From assembly GCF_900112265.1 (NCBI RefSeq), contig NZ_FOLO01000003.1:124001-188000 (forward strand): 64,000 nucleotides of DNA. Direction: 5' to 3'. A program made the position numbers and the translations under genes. Within the stretch, counting starts at the first letter, position 1. The number at the start of each line of letters is the position of its first letter. Positions 36,433 through 46,219 of the stretch are shown here, piece by piece. The notes beneath the pieces were generated by a model. The model was not told where the DNA came from and made no database searches. It worked only from the letters and a program-made list of their open reading frames with translations. This stretch comes from Pseudoalteromonas denitrificans DSM 6059. Its GTDB lineage: Bacteria; Pseudomonadota; Gammaproteobacteria; Enterobacterales; Alteromonadaceae.

Positions 36433-36499
36433 TCAGATATTTATCTAAAAAATTTAAACTTAACATAAAGTTCAATATGAAAATTAGATAGATATCTGT
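36433..36499. promoter_or_regulatory. Imperfect inverted repeat upstream of the nucleotidase gene
   Basis: TCAGATATTTATCTAA (36433-36448) and TTAGATAGATATCTGT (36484-36499) are complementary in 14 of 16 positions, 35 bases apart, ending 24 bases before the ATG of the nucleotidase. The rest of the 300-base gap (36225-36523) is AT-rich and holds no gene that I see. This could be a pair of operator sites; no regulator is assigned. Confidence 0.35.
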
Positions 36500-36523
36500 G
36501 ATTTAACATATAAAAGGTTATTT

Positions 36524-38176
36524 ATGCTTTTAAGCTTCATTCATAAAACAGTCGTAATTATTGGTTGTATTACATTGTCTGCCTGTACTATTTTTTCCGT
36601 TACCAACTCATCAGAACCAAAAAAAATAACCATATTACATACCAACGACAACCATGGCCGGTTTTGGCAAAATGAAGATGGTGAATATGGTATGGCTGCC
36701 AGAAAAACATTAATAGATAAACTAAGAGCTCAAGCACAATTAAATGGCAGTGAAGTTTTATTATTATCGGGCGGTGATATAAATACAGGTATACCAGAAT
36801 CTGACATGCAACATGCGGAGCCTGATTTTAAAGGCATGTCACTATTGGGTTATGATGCCATGGCAATAGGTAATCATGAATTTGATAATCCTTTATCAGT
36901 ATTGAAGAAACAACAGAAATGGTCTAACTTTCCTTTTTTATCGGCGAACATATTTGATAAAACCACAGGCAAACAAGCATTTCAAGGCTATAAAGTCTTT
37001 AATAAAAATGGGCTTAAAATCGCAGTCATAGGTTTAACAACAACAGATACTGCAAAAATTGGCAATCCAGAATATATTAGCCACCTTGAATTTTTAGAGC
37101 CTAAAAATGTAACGCAAAATCTTGTTAAAAAGTTAAAAGCCACTGAAAGACCTGATGTTATCATTGCTGTGACACATATGGGACATTACTCTAATGCCAA
37201 ACACGGTATCAATGCACCCGGAGATGTTAGCCTTGCTAGAAGTTTAAATACAGGCACACTTGACATGATCATAGGTGGTCACTCTCAGGAACCCGCTTGT
37301 ATGGCAAGTGACAATATTTATAAATCTGATTTTAAACCAGGCGATAAATGTACACCCGACCGTCAAAATGGCACTTGGATCGTACAAGCCCATGAATGGG
37401 GCAAATACGTTGGCAAAGCAGAGTTTGAATATACTGAAGGTAACTTGGTATTAACTGATTATAAACTTATTCCTGTGAACTATAAAAAAACTGTCATTTT
37501 AGATGGTAAAAAGTCAAAAATATTAACCCAAGCTAAAATTGAAAATGACCCTGCTATTTATTCCTTTTTGAAACAATACCAAGAAAAAGGTCAGGCTAAA
37601 CTCAGTGCCAGCATAGCAAAGTTAAAAGGTGATTTAGATGGTGAGCGTAATCATGTTAGGTTTCACCAAACAAATTTAGGGCGTTTAATTGCAGCCGCAC
37701 AAATGGAAAAAGTAAATGCTGATTTTGGCGTGATAAGTGGTGGTGGGATCAGAAACTCTATTCAAGGTGGGGATGTGAATTATAAAGATGTATTGACAGT
37801 TCACCCCTTTAAAAACCGTTTAACTTATGTTGAAATGAAAGGAGATGAAATTCAATCATTCTTAACAACTGTTGCAAGCTTCCCTTCAGATGCTGGCGCT
37901 TATACACAATTTTACGGAGTATCGCTTACTTTAAAAGATGGCAAAGCGAGTAACATTAAAATTAAAAACAAAGCATTAATACGCAATAAAATATATCGTT
38001 TTAGTATTAATAGCTATAATGCAGCAGGTGGTGATGGTTACCCTAAACTTAACCAACACCCAAGCTATGTTGCAACAAACTATATTGATGCAGAAGTTTT
38101 AAAAGAGTACTTAATGAAACACAGCCCTATTGATGCAGCTGCTTATTTACCTCAAAACGAAATTACTTACCTATAA
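36524..38176 (+). CDS. UshA-like 5'-nucleotidase / UDP-sugar hydrolase lipoprotein
   Basis: 550 residues. A lipobox, LSACTIF (Cys about 22), suggests membrane anchoring, unlike soluble Escherichia coli UshA. The metallophosphatase domain has ILHTNDNHGRFW, LLLSGGDINTG, AIGNHEFDN, IAVTHMGHYS and IIGGHSQEP. The C-terminal nucleotide-binding domain has NLGRLIAAAQM, FGVISGGGIRNSI and YNAAGGDGYPKL. It releases phosphate from nucleotides outside the cytoplasm. The last 14 bases overlap the end of the convergent membrane-protein gene. Confidence 0.93.
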   Translation: MLLSFIHKTVVIIGCITLSACTIFSVTNSSEPKKITILHTNDNHGRFWQNEDGEYGMAARKTLIDKLRAQAQLNGSEVLLLSGGDINTGIPESDMQHAEPDFKGMSLLGYDAMAIGNHEFDNPLSVLKKQQKWSNFPFLSANIFDKTTGKQAFQGYKVFNKNGLKIAVIGLTTTDTAKIGNPEYISHLEFLEPKNVTQNLVKKLKATERPDVIIAVTHMGHYSNAKHGINAPGDVSLARSLNTGTLDMIIGGHSQEPACMASDNIYKSDFKPGDKCTPDRQNGTWIVQAHEWGKYVGKAEFEYTEGNLVLTDYKLIPVNYKKTVILDGKKSKILTQAKIENDPAIYSFLKQYQEKGQAKLSASIAKLKGDLDGERNHVRFHQTNLGRLIAAAQMEKVNADFGVISGGGIRNSIQGGDVNYKDVLTVHPFKNRLTYVEMKGDEIQSFLTTVASFPSDAGAYTQFYGVSLTLKDGKASNIKIKNKALIRNKIYRFSINSYNAAGGDGYPKLNQHPSYVATNYIDAEVLKEYLMKHSPIDAAAYLPQNEITYL

Positions 38177-39098
38177 GCTCAATATGTTGGCTTTCGATCA
38201 TTGCTAAACCATAATGATGCAATTTAGAACGAGAGCCTTCTCCTGAGGCCTTAGGCGGATAATAAATCGCTTTAACTTCAGGATAATCAATAAAAACTTC
38301 ATCTAATGCCGCTCTAATTTCACTCAAAGTTTTTTCTAAACTATTTGTAAAGTTGGGTCGTTTACGGATTGTATGACCAAGCTCAATTAAACGTAAAAAA
38401 TATTTATTTGCTAAGTCTGTGAGTTCTAAGGGTAAGTCTTTATTTTGATTTAACACTGTTTCCTTATCTAAAATACAAAACTCAGTAAGCGCTATAAAAA
38501 AACACAAAGGTTTATTTGCTAAAGGTATACTAACTTGGGTTTGACTGTTAATAATCACTTTACTCTTTAAGTCTATTATTAATATGGGGGTTTTATCTTG
38601 TTCTTCATCAAATAATAAGTCTGCATTATCATCTCGCCAATGATTGATATGACTTAAACATAAATAGAGAAATGCAAAGGCAAATAGTAATGGCGCTATA
38701 TGTAAATATTGCAAAATAGCTAAGTTGTTAACAGCAAGTTCAATTTCAATTGTTTGTCCGGGTGCTAATAATGCTTTATTAATTCTGGTAAAGTTTTGTT
38801 TTAAACTCCCAATCTTAAAGCCCTTGATTGCAAGCACTTTCACAGGTGAGTTTTGTGTTTCTAATTGTGCATTAAATTGGGCAATATAAGTAAGTACGGC
38901 ACTTTGGTCGCCAACACTATTAAATACTTGGTCAGGTAAACTTAATCTAGGTAAATCTAGCGCAATTCTGGTCTCAATACTGTTAATAAAAGTGTTAATG
39001 TTTCTGTTTTGGTTAACAAACATACCTATGGCATAGGTAATTTGAAAAACGAGCCAAAAAAGGATGAATGTGATCGTAAGCTTAATGTTTTGTCCCAT
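38163..39098 (-). CDS. Membrane protein with cytoplasmic C-terminal domain, possible regulator
   Basis: 311 residues from ATG 39098 (GGGGAGGG upstream); a longer frame to 39134 runs into the previous gene. One helix near 5-25, a periplasmic domain (about 26-145), a second helix (LHIAPLLFAFAFLYLCLSH), and a cytoplasmic part of about 140 residues with PILIIDLKSKVIIN, PLANKPLCFFIALTEF, LEKTLSEIRAALDEVF and YYPPKASGEGSRSKLHHYGL. The last part looks like a winged-helix or ToxR-like DNA-binding domain, but I cannot prove it. It follows the PhnD-like gene directly, so the binding protein may be its input. Confidence 0.65.
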   Translation of the reverse strand: MGQNIKLTITFILFWLVFQITYAIGMFVNQNRNINTFINSIETRIALDLPRLSLPDQVFNSVGDQSAVLTYIAQFNAQLETQNSPVKVLAIKGFKIGSLKQNFTRINKALLAPGQTIEIELAVNNLAILQYLHIAPLLFAFAFLYLCLSHINHWRDDNADLLFDEEQDKTPILIIDLKSKVIINSQTQVSIPLANKPLCFFIALTEFCILDKETVLNQNKDLPLELTDLANKYFLRLIELGHTIRKRPNFTNSLEKTLSEIRAALDEVFIDYPEVKAIYYPPKASGEGSRSKLHHYGLAMIESQHIELIGK

Positions 39099-39100
39099 TA

Positions 39101-39982
39101 TTAGCCCTCCCCTAATATTATATTTGAAGGACATGATTTATAAAGTTTTACTTGATTGAAGTATGAGGCACTTTGCTCCTGAGCCAATTCTAAAAGGTTT
39201 TTTTGAACTGCACATAATAAATCAGTATTTTCTAAATCCATTTTTAAATACCATTTACTACCACTAATTTGATCGCTCATAGGTGTTATATAGTTAAGTG
39301 AAAAGTTCTTTTCATCATCAGCTTTCCAGTACGAAGCAATTAAATCGACCTTTCCGCTTGATAATAGCGCTCGCAGTCCTTCATGAGAGCTTGCATAAGT
39401 TACATCTAAGTGCGCGATATTAATTGCTAAATTCTTAAATAAGGCTTTTGGTAAAATATGGCCTGAACGACTTGTGGGGTAGTCAAGTAAACCAATTTTT
39501 TTATCTAAAAAATAGAGTTTATTAAGTTTAGGTTTTTCCTTTAAAGAAATAAAAAATGCAGTGTAGCTTGAGTAGCCAAGAACAGCCTGATAGTTGTAAG
39601 TAGATTCAGCCATAAAAGCTTGCATAATATTTTCCTTAGCAAGTATCAGATCTGCAATGCCTTTACCTAGAAACTCTACAGAGTCACCTAGCTTGTAACC
39701 CCAATGAACCATTACCTGTCCATATTGCTTTGCAACTACATCATCTTTACATAGCTTTAGCGAAACTTGTTTTGCTACAACCTCAGATGGCACATATATC
39801 ACTAGATTATTTTCATTTGTGGTGCTCTTTGTTTGACATTGTGCAGAAATATCAAAAAAAACAGGTATAGAATGATTTTTTACAGTTGAACTTGTTAATC
39901 CGAGATAAAAAACAATTAGAATTGCGGTACACAAAAATGTAACAATTGTTCTTTTTTTAAAAAATACACGTTTTGCTATCAC
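39101..39982 (-). CDS. PhnD-like periplasmic binding protein
   Basis: 293 residues; GTG start at 39982 with a weak ribosome site. An N-terminal helix (TIVTFLCTAILIVFYLGLT) anchors it or serves as signal. The domain is a phosphate/phosphonate-type type-2 periplasmic-binding fold: NLVIYVPSEVVAKQVSLKLC, LGKGIADLILAKENIM, YQAVLGYSSYTAFF, IGLLDYPTSRSGHILPKALF, VDLIASYWKAD. No ABC permease or ATPase is nearby, and it is translated just before the membrane protein (two bases between), so it more likely works as a sensor domain than in uptake; this is inference. Confidence 0.75.
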   Translation of the reverse strand: MIAKRVFFKKRTIVTFLCTAILIVFYLGLTSSTVKNHSIPVFFDISAQCQTKSTTNENNLVIYVPSEVVAKQVSLKLCKDDVVAKQYGQVMVHWGYKLGDSVEFLGKGIADLILAKENIMQAFMAESTYNYQAVLGYSSYTAFFISLKEKPKLNKLYFLDKKIGLLDYPTSRSGHILPKALFKNLAINIAHLDVTYASSHEGLRALLSSGKVDLIASYWKADDEKNFSLNYITPMSDQISGSKWYLKMDLENTDLLCAVQKNLLELAQEQSASYFNQVKLYKSCPSNIILGEG

Positions 39983-40199
39983 ACTGTTTCACTTAGCTAA
40001 CTTTTACTAGTTGGTATTTGAACAAGTTTTTTTACTTATTGCAATAGGTAATTTTACCTATGAATTATAAGCCTTTGATTTTAAAGATTTGTTAATAAGT
40101 AATGATGAATACTGTTAAGTCCTTTCTATTTAAAAATAAAAACGTGAAAATAAGTAATCGAAACAAATAATTTGTAAATTTTTGCAATTAGGTGAATTA

Positions 40200-41054
40200 G
40201 TGAAAAAACGGTTAACAAATAAAGTAATTATTGGTATTTGCGCAACATTAACACTTGGTTTATCAAATTATGCTGCGGCATGGAGCCAAAACGGCCATAG
40301 AATTGTTGCTAAAATCGCTGAAAATCATTTAACCGATACTACTAAAAATGTAATTGCGCCTTTATTAAAAGGTGAAAAGCTGGCACAAGTATCAACCTGG
40401 CCAGATGAAATGCGCTCAAACCCCTCTGAATTTTGGCAAAAAAAATCAAGCAAATGGCATTATGTCAACATAAGCAAAGCATCAGACTTTAAACCTGCCT
40501 CATATAATATCTCAGCCACTGACGGTAAAATAACAGATGCCTACGCATTAATTCTTAAAGCGACAGCCATTCTTAAAAGCCCTTCGACATCTTTAGATGA
40601 TAAAAGCTTTTACTTAAAGTTTTTAGTTCATGTAGTTGGTGACATTCATCAGCCCATGCATGTAGGTCATAGTGAAGATAGAGGCGGCAATCGCATCAAG
40701 GTTAAATTTTTTGGCGAAGAAACAAACCTGCATACACTTTGGGATAAATTATTGGTTAAAAACCAAAACCTTTCATTTACAGAGTTTACGAATTTTTTAG
40801 ATACAAATAATAAGCCCACTCTCGCAAACTATTTAGACAGTCAACCAAAAGACTGGATATTAGAGTCATTTTATATTGCTGAAAAATTATATGACGTGGG
40901 CAATGCGGATTATAAGTACAACTACGTCTATGAACAAACACCTGTTATGAAAACAAGACTAACGCAAGGTGGGATCAGATTAGCAGGTTTATTGAATACC
41001 ATATTCGATAAATCAGCAAAACCTTTGGTTAATGCCTTAGGTAATAAGAAGTAA
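40200..41054 (+). CDS. S1/P1 nuclease
   Basis: 284 residues from GTG 40200, which has AGGTGA six bases upstream and starts the signal peptide KKRLTNKVIIGICATLTLG; a TTG at 40182 is less likely. Signal cleavage after NYAAA leaves Trp as the first residue, which in S1/P1 nucleases provides a zinc ligand through its N-terminus. Other family signatures: NGHRIVAKIAENHL, WPDEMR, WHYVNI, FLVHVVGDIHQPMHVGHSEDRGGNRIKV, LHTLWD. It cuts single-stranded nucleic acids and removes 3'-phosphates in the periplasm or medium. It is followed by an Oar-like receptor on the same strand, 57 bases away. Confidence 0.93.
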   Translation: MKKRLTNKVIIGICATLTLGLSNYAAAWSQNGHRIVAKIAENHLTDTTKNVIAPLLKGEKLAQVSTWPDEMRSNPSEFWQKKSSKWHYVNISKASDFKPASYNISATDGKITDAYALILKATAILKSPSTSLDDKSFYLKFLVHVVGDIHQPMHVGHSEDRGGNRIKVKFFGEETNLHTLWDKLLVKNQNLSFTEFTNFLDTNNKPTLANYLDSQPKDWILESFYIAEKLYDVGNADYKYNYVYEQTPVMKTRLTQGGIRLAGLLNTIFDKSAKPLVNALGNKK

Positions 41055-41111
41055 ATAATTTTTATAAAAGCAAACTAACTTTCAAATAATTGTTATACGG
41101 GAAACGACTAA

Positions 41112-44100
41112 ATGAAAAACCATCAACTATCGAAGATCACCGGCGCATTAATTTTTGCGTTTGGTTTATCGACAAGTGCTTTCGCTGCAGAAACATCTTC
41201 AGCTATGCGCGGTAAAGTATTGACTCCACAAGGTGATGCCGCTGCAAATGTTAAAATTACTGTTGTTCATCAACCTACAGGCACTACAAAAGAATTAATA
41301 ACAAACGAAAATGGTGTATTTGTTGCTAAAGGTCTGCGTGTTGGTGGTCCTTATCGTGTTGTGATTGATTCTGATAAATACAATGATGACTTGTTTGAAA
41401 ATATATATTTATCTTTAGGTCAAACTGAGCGTTTAAAGTCTCAGTTAGAGTCTAAAAAAATGGAAACAATTGAAGTTTCAGGTACGCGTATTTTACAAGA
41501 TGTTGGTGGTGCAAGCTCTGTTTTTGGTGAAGCTGCTATAAGAGACATGCCAAGCTTTAACCGTGACATAAAAGATGTTGCCCGTTTAAACCCATTAGTA
41601 AGCATTAATGGTAGTGGTGAGATGACGGTTGCAGGTGGTAATCCAAGATCTAACAGCTTAAGTGTTGATGGCATAGGTCAAAATGATGATTTTGGTTTAA
41701 ATTTTGGTGGTTACCCAACTCAGCAACCGCCAGTAGCACTTGATGCAATTGAACAAATTTCTGTAGATGTATCACCATTTTCAGCTAAAAAAGGTAACTT
41801 TGGTGGCGGTACTGTTAATGCAGTAACAAAATCGGGTACTAACGATTTCAAATTTTCAGGTTTTTATGAGCAGTCTTCTCCGGAGTTAGCAGGTGACTCG
41901 TTGGTAAATTCTGAAGTTTTATATACAGAAACAGTTGTTGATGCAAATGGTGACAAACATTATCCAGGTCAATCATTCTTAGATGGCACTGACCATAAAA
42001 CTTTTGAAGAAAAGAAAGTAAAACCAAATAAAACAGTAAAACGTATGGGGTTTAATGTTGGCGGCCCACTCATTCAAGACAAGCTTTTCTACTTTGTTAA
42101 CTACAATAATTGGAAAAGTACAGAAGATCTTGAATATGGTTTTGCTGATAGTGGTGCTGTAAATGAATATAAAATATCTGAAGCGCAATTTAATGAGTTT
42201 ATGGGTATTTTAAATAATACTTATGGTATTGAAGACTCTTTAGGTGGTGATAGCGAAGATACTAACGAAACTTTACTTGCAAAATTAAGCTGGAATATTA
42301 GCGATGCGCATCGTTTAGACTTCACTTATCAATGGCAAGATGATCAAGAAGCACGTGGTGAAGGTCAAGGCGGTACTAGTGTACAGTTAGCATCTCGTCG
42401 TTATACATTTGCGACCAAGTTTAATAACTTCTCAACTAAAATTTATTCAGATTGGAGTGATGACTTTTCGACTGAAATTGGTGTGAGCTATAAAGATGTT
42501 TCATCAAAAAGCTTAACAAATTCAGACTTAGGGAGTATAAAAGTTGTTCAAGAACGTAATGGGCCTTCATTTAATTTTGGTACTGACTCAAAACGTCATG
42601 CTAATGCCGCTTCAACTAAAAACTTAGTTATTTCATTTGATGCCACTTATTTAACCGATGATCATGAAATTAAATTTGGTGCACAATACGAAAATCTAAA
42701 TTTATATAACTTATTTGCCGAAGATTCTTTAGGTTCTTGGAACTTTGATAGCTTAGAAATGTTTGCCAATAAAGAAATCGGCAGTTATGACTTCAATTAT
42801 GGTAATGCCTATACTAACAATGCAGATGATACAGCATATGATGTAACCCGCAGTACTTTTGCGCTTTATTTAGAAGATACTTTCTACTTAACTGATGATT
42901 TAGAAATCACAGCGGGCATAAGATATGAGCGTTTAGCATCAGATGATACACCGCAATTAAATGGTAATTTCTTTCAAACCCATAATATCAGTAACCAAGA
43001 AAACTTAGATGGCTTAGATGTTATCTTACCTAGAGTGGGTTTTAAATATTACGCAACCGATGATTTAGTCATTCGTGGTGGCATAGGCCGTTTCCAAGGT
43101 GGTATTCCAAATGTTTGGTATAACAATCCATTCACTATGGATGGTATTACTTTAGTTTCAGCACCAAACAATGTTATCAATGACTATTATGCAAATAATC
43201 AAGTAGATATTACAGCTGTACCACAAGAGATAAAAGATTCCTTAAAGCCTGGTGCTGGTAGTGTAAATTATATTGACCCTGACTTTGAACTACCAACGAG
43301 TTTACGCGCTCAAATTGGTTTTGATTATACTCTAGATATCCCTTATTTAGGTGAAGGTTTCTTATGGTCATCAGAATTGATGTACCAAAAGAAAGAGAAC
43401 GAAGCGACTTGGATAAATACGGGTATTCGTGACTCAGGCAAAACAGCAGCCGACGGTGTTCGTGTGATCAATGAAAGTATCTATGAAGATAACTTTGATA
43501 TTGAAATGACTAATGCACCAGATGATGGTCGTTCAATCATTTTCTCAACCTCACTTGCAAAATCTTGGGATAGCGGTGTGACAATGACAATGAGTTATGC
43601 TCATCAAGATATTGAAGAGAATCATGTCGGTTCTGCATCTCAAGGTCAAGGTAACTATAAGCACAATATCATAAAGAATCGTAACCAAGACATGGCAACA
43701 CGTGGTTTTTATGAAGTTGAGCATAGCTTTAAGCTAAACTTAGGTTATACCACTGAGTTTTTTGCAGGCTATGCAACGCGCTTTAACATGTTCTTTGAGC
43801 GTCGTTCTGGTCGTCCATTTAGCTATACAATGGGCATGTACAAAGATGGCGACTTCGGTGATACGTCAGATTTTTATTCTCAAGCGGCTTACTTACCGTA
43901 TATTCCAACTGGTGCTGATGATCCAAATGTAAACTGGGATGATTCAGGTTTATCTTGGGAGCAACTAAAAGGTATTTTAGACGAAGCGGGTATTGCACCT
44001 TCTGGCTCTATCTCAGATAGAAATGAAGCGACACAGCCTTGGGTAACAACTATGGATATCAGTATTAAACAAGAAATACCTGGTTTCGCTGAGGGTCATT

Positions 44101-44330
44101 CTGGTGAAGTTTATTTCATGGTAGAGAACTTTGCTAACATGTTAAATAGTGACTGGGGTGTAGAGCGTAAGATTAGATATGCAAATCAAAAACTATATGA
44201 CTTTGGTGGTTTAGATGACCAAGGTCGTTATAAAATTGATGCGGTATATGGTGGTCGTGATACACGTAACTACTCAACAATTACAGCTTCAGCATGGCAA
44301 GCTAAAATTGGTGTAAGCTACAAGTTTTAG
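41112..44330 (+). CDS. Oar-like TonB-dependent receptor with carboxypeptidase-like N-domain
   Basis: 1072 residues. Signal peptide ending AFAAET. A carboxypeptidase-regulatory domain (AMRGKVLTPQGDAAANVKITVVHQ, about 31-115) precedes the plug (VGGASSVFGEAAIRDMPSFNRDIKDVARLNPLVSI) and a large barrel ending YSTITASAWQAKIGVSYKF. These receptors, related to Oar and OmpA-like, take up large or complex substrates. Being next to an S1/P1 nuclease suggests nucleic-acid products, but that is position-based. A 12-bp hairpin terminator follows. Confidence 0.9.
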   Translation: MKNHQLSKITGALIFAFGLSTSAFAAETSSAMRGKVLTPQGDAAANVKITVVHQPTGTTKELITNENGVFVAKGLRVGGPYRVVIDSDKYNDDLFENIYLSLGQTERLKSQLESKKMETIEVSGTRILQDVGGASSVFGEAAIRDMPSFNRDIKDVARLNPLVSINGSGEMTVAGGNPRSNSLSVDGIGQNDDFGLNFGGYPTQQPPVALDAIEQISVDVSPFSAKKGNFGGGTVNAVTKSGTNDFKFSGFYEQSSPELAGDSLVNSEVLYTETVVDANGDKHYPGQSFLDGTDHKTFEEKKVKPNKTVKRMGFNVGGPLIQDKLFYFVNYNNWKSTEDLEYGFADSGAVNEYKISEAQFNEFMGILNNTYGIEDSLGGDSEDTNETLLAKLSWNISDAHRLDFTYQWQDDQEARGEGQGGTSVQLASRRYTFATKFNNFSTKIYSDWSDDFSTEIGVSYKDVSSKSLTNSDLGSIKVVQERNGPSFNFGTDSKRHANAASTKNLVISFDATYLTDDHEIKFGAQYENLNLYNLFAEDSLGSWNFDSLEMFANKEIGSYDFNYGNAYTNNADDTAYDVTRSTFALYLEDTFYLTDDLEITAGIRYERLASDDTPQLNGNFFQTHNISNQENLDGLDVILPRVGFKYYATDDLVIRGGIGRFQGGIPNVWYNNPFTMDGITLVSAPNNVINDYYANNQVDITAVPQEIKDSLKPGAGSVNYIDPDFELPTSLRAQIGFDYTLDIPYLGEGFLWSSELMYQKKENEATWINTGIRDSGKTAADGVRVINESIYEDNFDIEMTNAPDDGRSIIFSTSLAKSWDSGVTMTMSYAHQDIEENHVGSASQGQGNYKHNIIKNRNQDMATRGFYEVEHSFKLNLGYTTEFFAGYATRFNMFFERRSGRPFSYTMGMYKDGDFGDTSDFYSQAAYLPYIPTGADDPNVNWDDSGLSWEQLKGILDEAGIAPSGSISDRNEATQPWVTTMDISIKQEIPGFAEGHSGEVYFMVENFANMLNSDWGVERKIRYANQKLYDFGGLDDQGRYKIDAVYGGRDTRNYSTITASAWQAKIGVSYKF

Positions 44331-44353
44331 TAGTCTTTCCCTAGAGACTCAAT

Positions 44354-44384
44354 AAAATAGCCTTCATTTGAAGGCTATTTTTTT
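44354..44384. terminator. Bidirectional terminator between the receptor and marR
   Basis: AAAATAGCCTTC (44354-44365) pairs exactly with the arm at 44370-44381 around ATTT, with T-rich flank on the plus side (seven T) and A-rich flank on the other. It lies between the convergent receptor and marR genes; the marR stop (44364) is inside it. Confidence 0.9.
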
Positions 44385-44813
44385 ATCTAATTTGTCTATT
44401 ATTAACATGAGATTTTTTTGTTCGTTCACATCTAAAACAGATAATAAATCAGACTCCCAATCAAGTGCCTTTGGCGCTATTGCATAGTATAAGTCTTTCC
44501 CCTGCTCTGTTAACTGTAAATAATAAGCCCGTTTATCTTTTTCATTAACAATTTTAATTAAATCTCCTCTGACAAGCATTATTTTAACTGCACGAGACAC
44601 GGTTGATTTATCCATAGCAGCAAGGTCGCCTAAGTCTTTTGCTGTCACTAAACCATGTTCAAATAGATTCACTAAAATTCGCCATTGTGGAATACTTAAA
44701 TCAAATTCATCGCAATAAACTTCAGAAAAAGCTTCACTGACATTATTGGCTAAGTTGGCTAAACGATATGGCAAAAAATCACTTAAATTAATTGTTTTTT
44801 TAGTTGTCATCAA
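44364..44813 (-). CDS. MarR-family transcriptional regulator
   Basis: 149 residues. The winged helix-turn-helix is clear: LSIPQWRILVNLFEHG, VTAKDLGDLAAMDKSTVSRAVKIMLVRGDLIKIVNEKDKRAYYLQLTEQG. It is divergent from hmgA with 81 bases between the start codons, and a palindrome in that gap is the likely operator. By context it is probably the repressor of homogentisate catabolism (HmgR-like), released by homogentisate or a related aromatic; the ligand is inferred. Confidence 0.9.
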   Translation of the reverse strand: MMTTKKTINLSDFLPYRLANLANNVSEAFSEVYCDEFDLSIPQWRILVNLFEHGLVTAKDLGDLAAMDKSTVSRAVKIMLVRGDLIKIVNEKDKRAYYLQLTEQGKDLYYAIAPKALDWESDLLSVLDVNEQKNLMLIIDKLDKKIAFK

Positions 44814-44836
44814 TAAATCTCACAAGAATATTTGAT

Positions 44837-44858
44837 AATACTCTCACATGAGAGTATT
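44837..44858. promoter_or_regulatory. Likely MarR/HmgR operator
   Basis: Exact 10-bp inverted repeat, AATACTCTCA and TGAGAGTATT, separated by CA, located between marR and hmgA (24 bases upstream of the marR ATG and 37 bases before hmgA). The size and position fit a MarR dimer binding both divergent promoters. Confidence 0.8.
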
Positions 44859-44894
44859 TTTATATAGCTTATAAAATACGTCGAGCTTAAAAAC

Positions 44895-46217
44895 ATGAAC
44901 CAAACAAAAATAAATACGCAAAACTTGCAATATATGACAGGTTTTGGCAATGAATTTGAAACTGAAGCATTAGAAGGTGCACTCCCTATTGGTCAGTTTA
45001 GTCCGCAAAAAATAAAATATGACTTATATGCTGAACAATTTAATATCACCGCATTTACAGCACCAAGATCTCATAATTTAAGAAATTGGTTTTATCGTAT
45101 TCGCCCCTCTGTTGTACAAGGTAATTACGAACCCATTGATAATGCCCTGATCAGAAGTGCACCCATCACAGAAATTCCGACTCCGCCAGATATGCTACGT
45201 TGGGATCCGATTGAAATGCCAACAACAAAAACAGACTTTGTTGATGGATTGGTCACTATGGCTGCAAATGGCAGTGTTAATGCACAAACAGGCATAGGCA
45301 TTCATATATATGTTGCTAATACTTCTATGGATGGGCGTTACTTTTGCAATGCAGATGGTGAATTATTATTTGTACCACAAGAAGGTGAAATTATATTACA
45401 TACCGAGTGTGGTAAATTGGCGATTAAAGCGGGTGAAATAGCAGTCATACCTCGGGGCATTAAATTTAATGTTGAGCTACTTACAGATACTGCCCGAGGA
45501 TATATTTGTGAAAATTATGGCAATGCCTATGAATTAGCAGAGCGTGGGCCTGTTGGTGCAAACGGTTATGCTAATGACCGTGATTTTCAATATCCAGTTG
45601 CTGCATTTGAAGATAAAGAAGGTGATTTCGAATTAATCACTAAATTTAATGGCAATATGTTCCGCTGTGATATTAAACATTCACCTTTAGATGTTGTTGC
45701 CTGGACTGGTAATGCAGCACCTTATAAATATGACTTATCGCGATTTAATGTAATGAATACAGTGAGCTTTGATCATCCAGATCCTTCGATCTTCACTGTG
45801 CTTACTTCACCATCTGGTACACCGGGTGTGGCCAACATCGACTTTGTAGTATTTCCACCCCGTTGGATGGTTGCTGAAAATACCTTTAGACCCCCTTATT
45901 ACCATAGAAACATTATGAGTGAATTTATGGGCTTGATAGAAGGTATATATGATGCAAAAGAACATGGTTTTGTACCTGGTGGCTCAAGTTTACATAACTG
46001 CATGTCACCCCATGGCCCAGAAGCTGAGGTTTTTGAAAAAGCATCTAACGCAGAACTCAAACCACAAAGATATGAAAATACATTAGCATTTATGTTTGAA
46101 TCAAAATATATTATTTCGCCTACAAAATATGCGTTACAAGGGAAAGAACGTCAGTTAAATTATCAAGATTGCTGGCGTGAAATTAAAAAATACTACAAAA
46201 ATGATAGTAAGGGATAA
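44895..46217 (+). CDS. hmgA: Homogentisate 1,2-dioxygenase
   Basis: 440 residues. The start [26 protein letters not shown], then [21 protein letters not shown], is diagnostic. C-terminal [18 protein letters not shown] and [20 protein letters not shown] hold the iron ligands (two His and one Glu). It opens the aromatic ring of homogentisate to maleylacetoacetate in tyrosine and phenylalanine breakdown. GAG precedes the ATG; only two bases separate it from maiA. The likely operator lies upstream. Confidence 0.97.
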   Translation: MNQTKINTQNLQYMTGFGNEFETEALEGALPIGQFSPQKIKYDLYAEQFNITAFTAPRSHNLRNWFYRIRPSVVQGNYEPIDNALIRSAPITEIPTPPDMLRWDPIEMPTTKTDFVDGLVTMAANGSVNAQTGIGIHIYVANTSMDGRYFCNADGELLFVPQEGEIILHTECGKLAIKAGEIAVIPRGIKFNVELLTDTARGYICENYGNAYELAERGPVGANGYANDRDFQYPVAAFEDKEGDFELITKFNGNMFRCDIKHSPLDVVAWTGNAAPYKYDLSRFNVMNTVSFDHPDPSIFTVLTSPSGTPGVANIDFVVFPPRWMVAENTFRPPYYHRNIMSEFMGLIEGIYDAKEHGFVPGGSSLHNCMSPHGPEAEVFEKASNAELKPQRYENTLAFMFESKYIISPTKYALQGKERQLNYQDCWREIKKYYKNDSKG

Positions 46218-46219
46218 AA

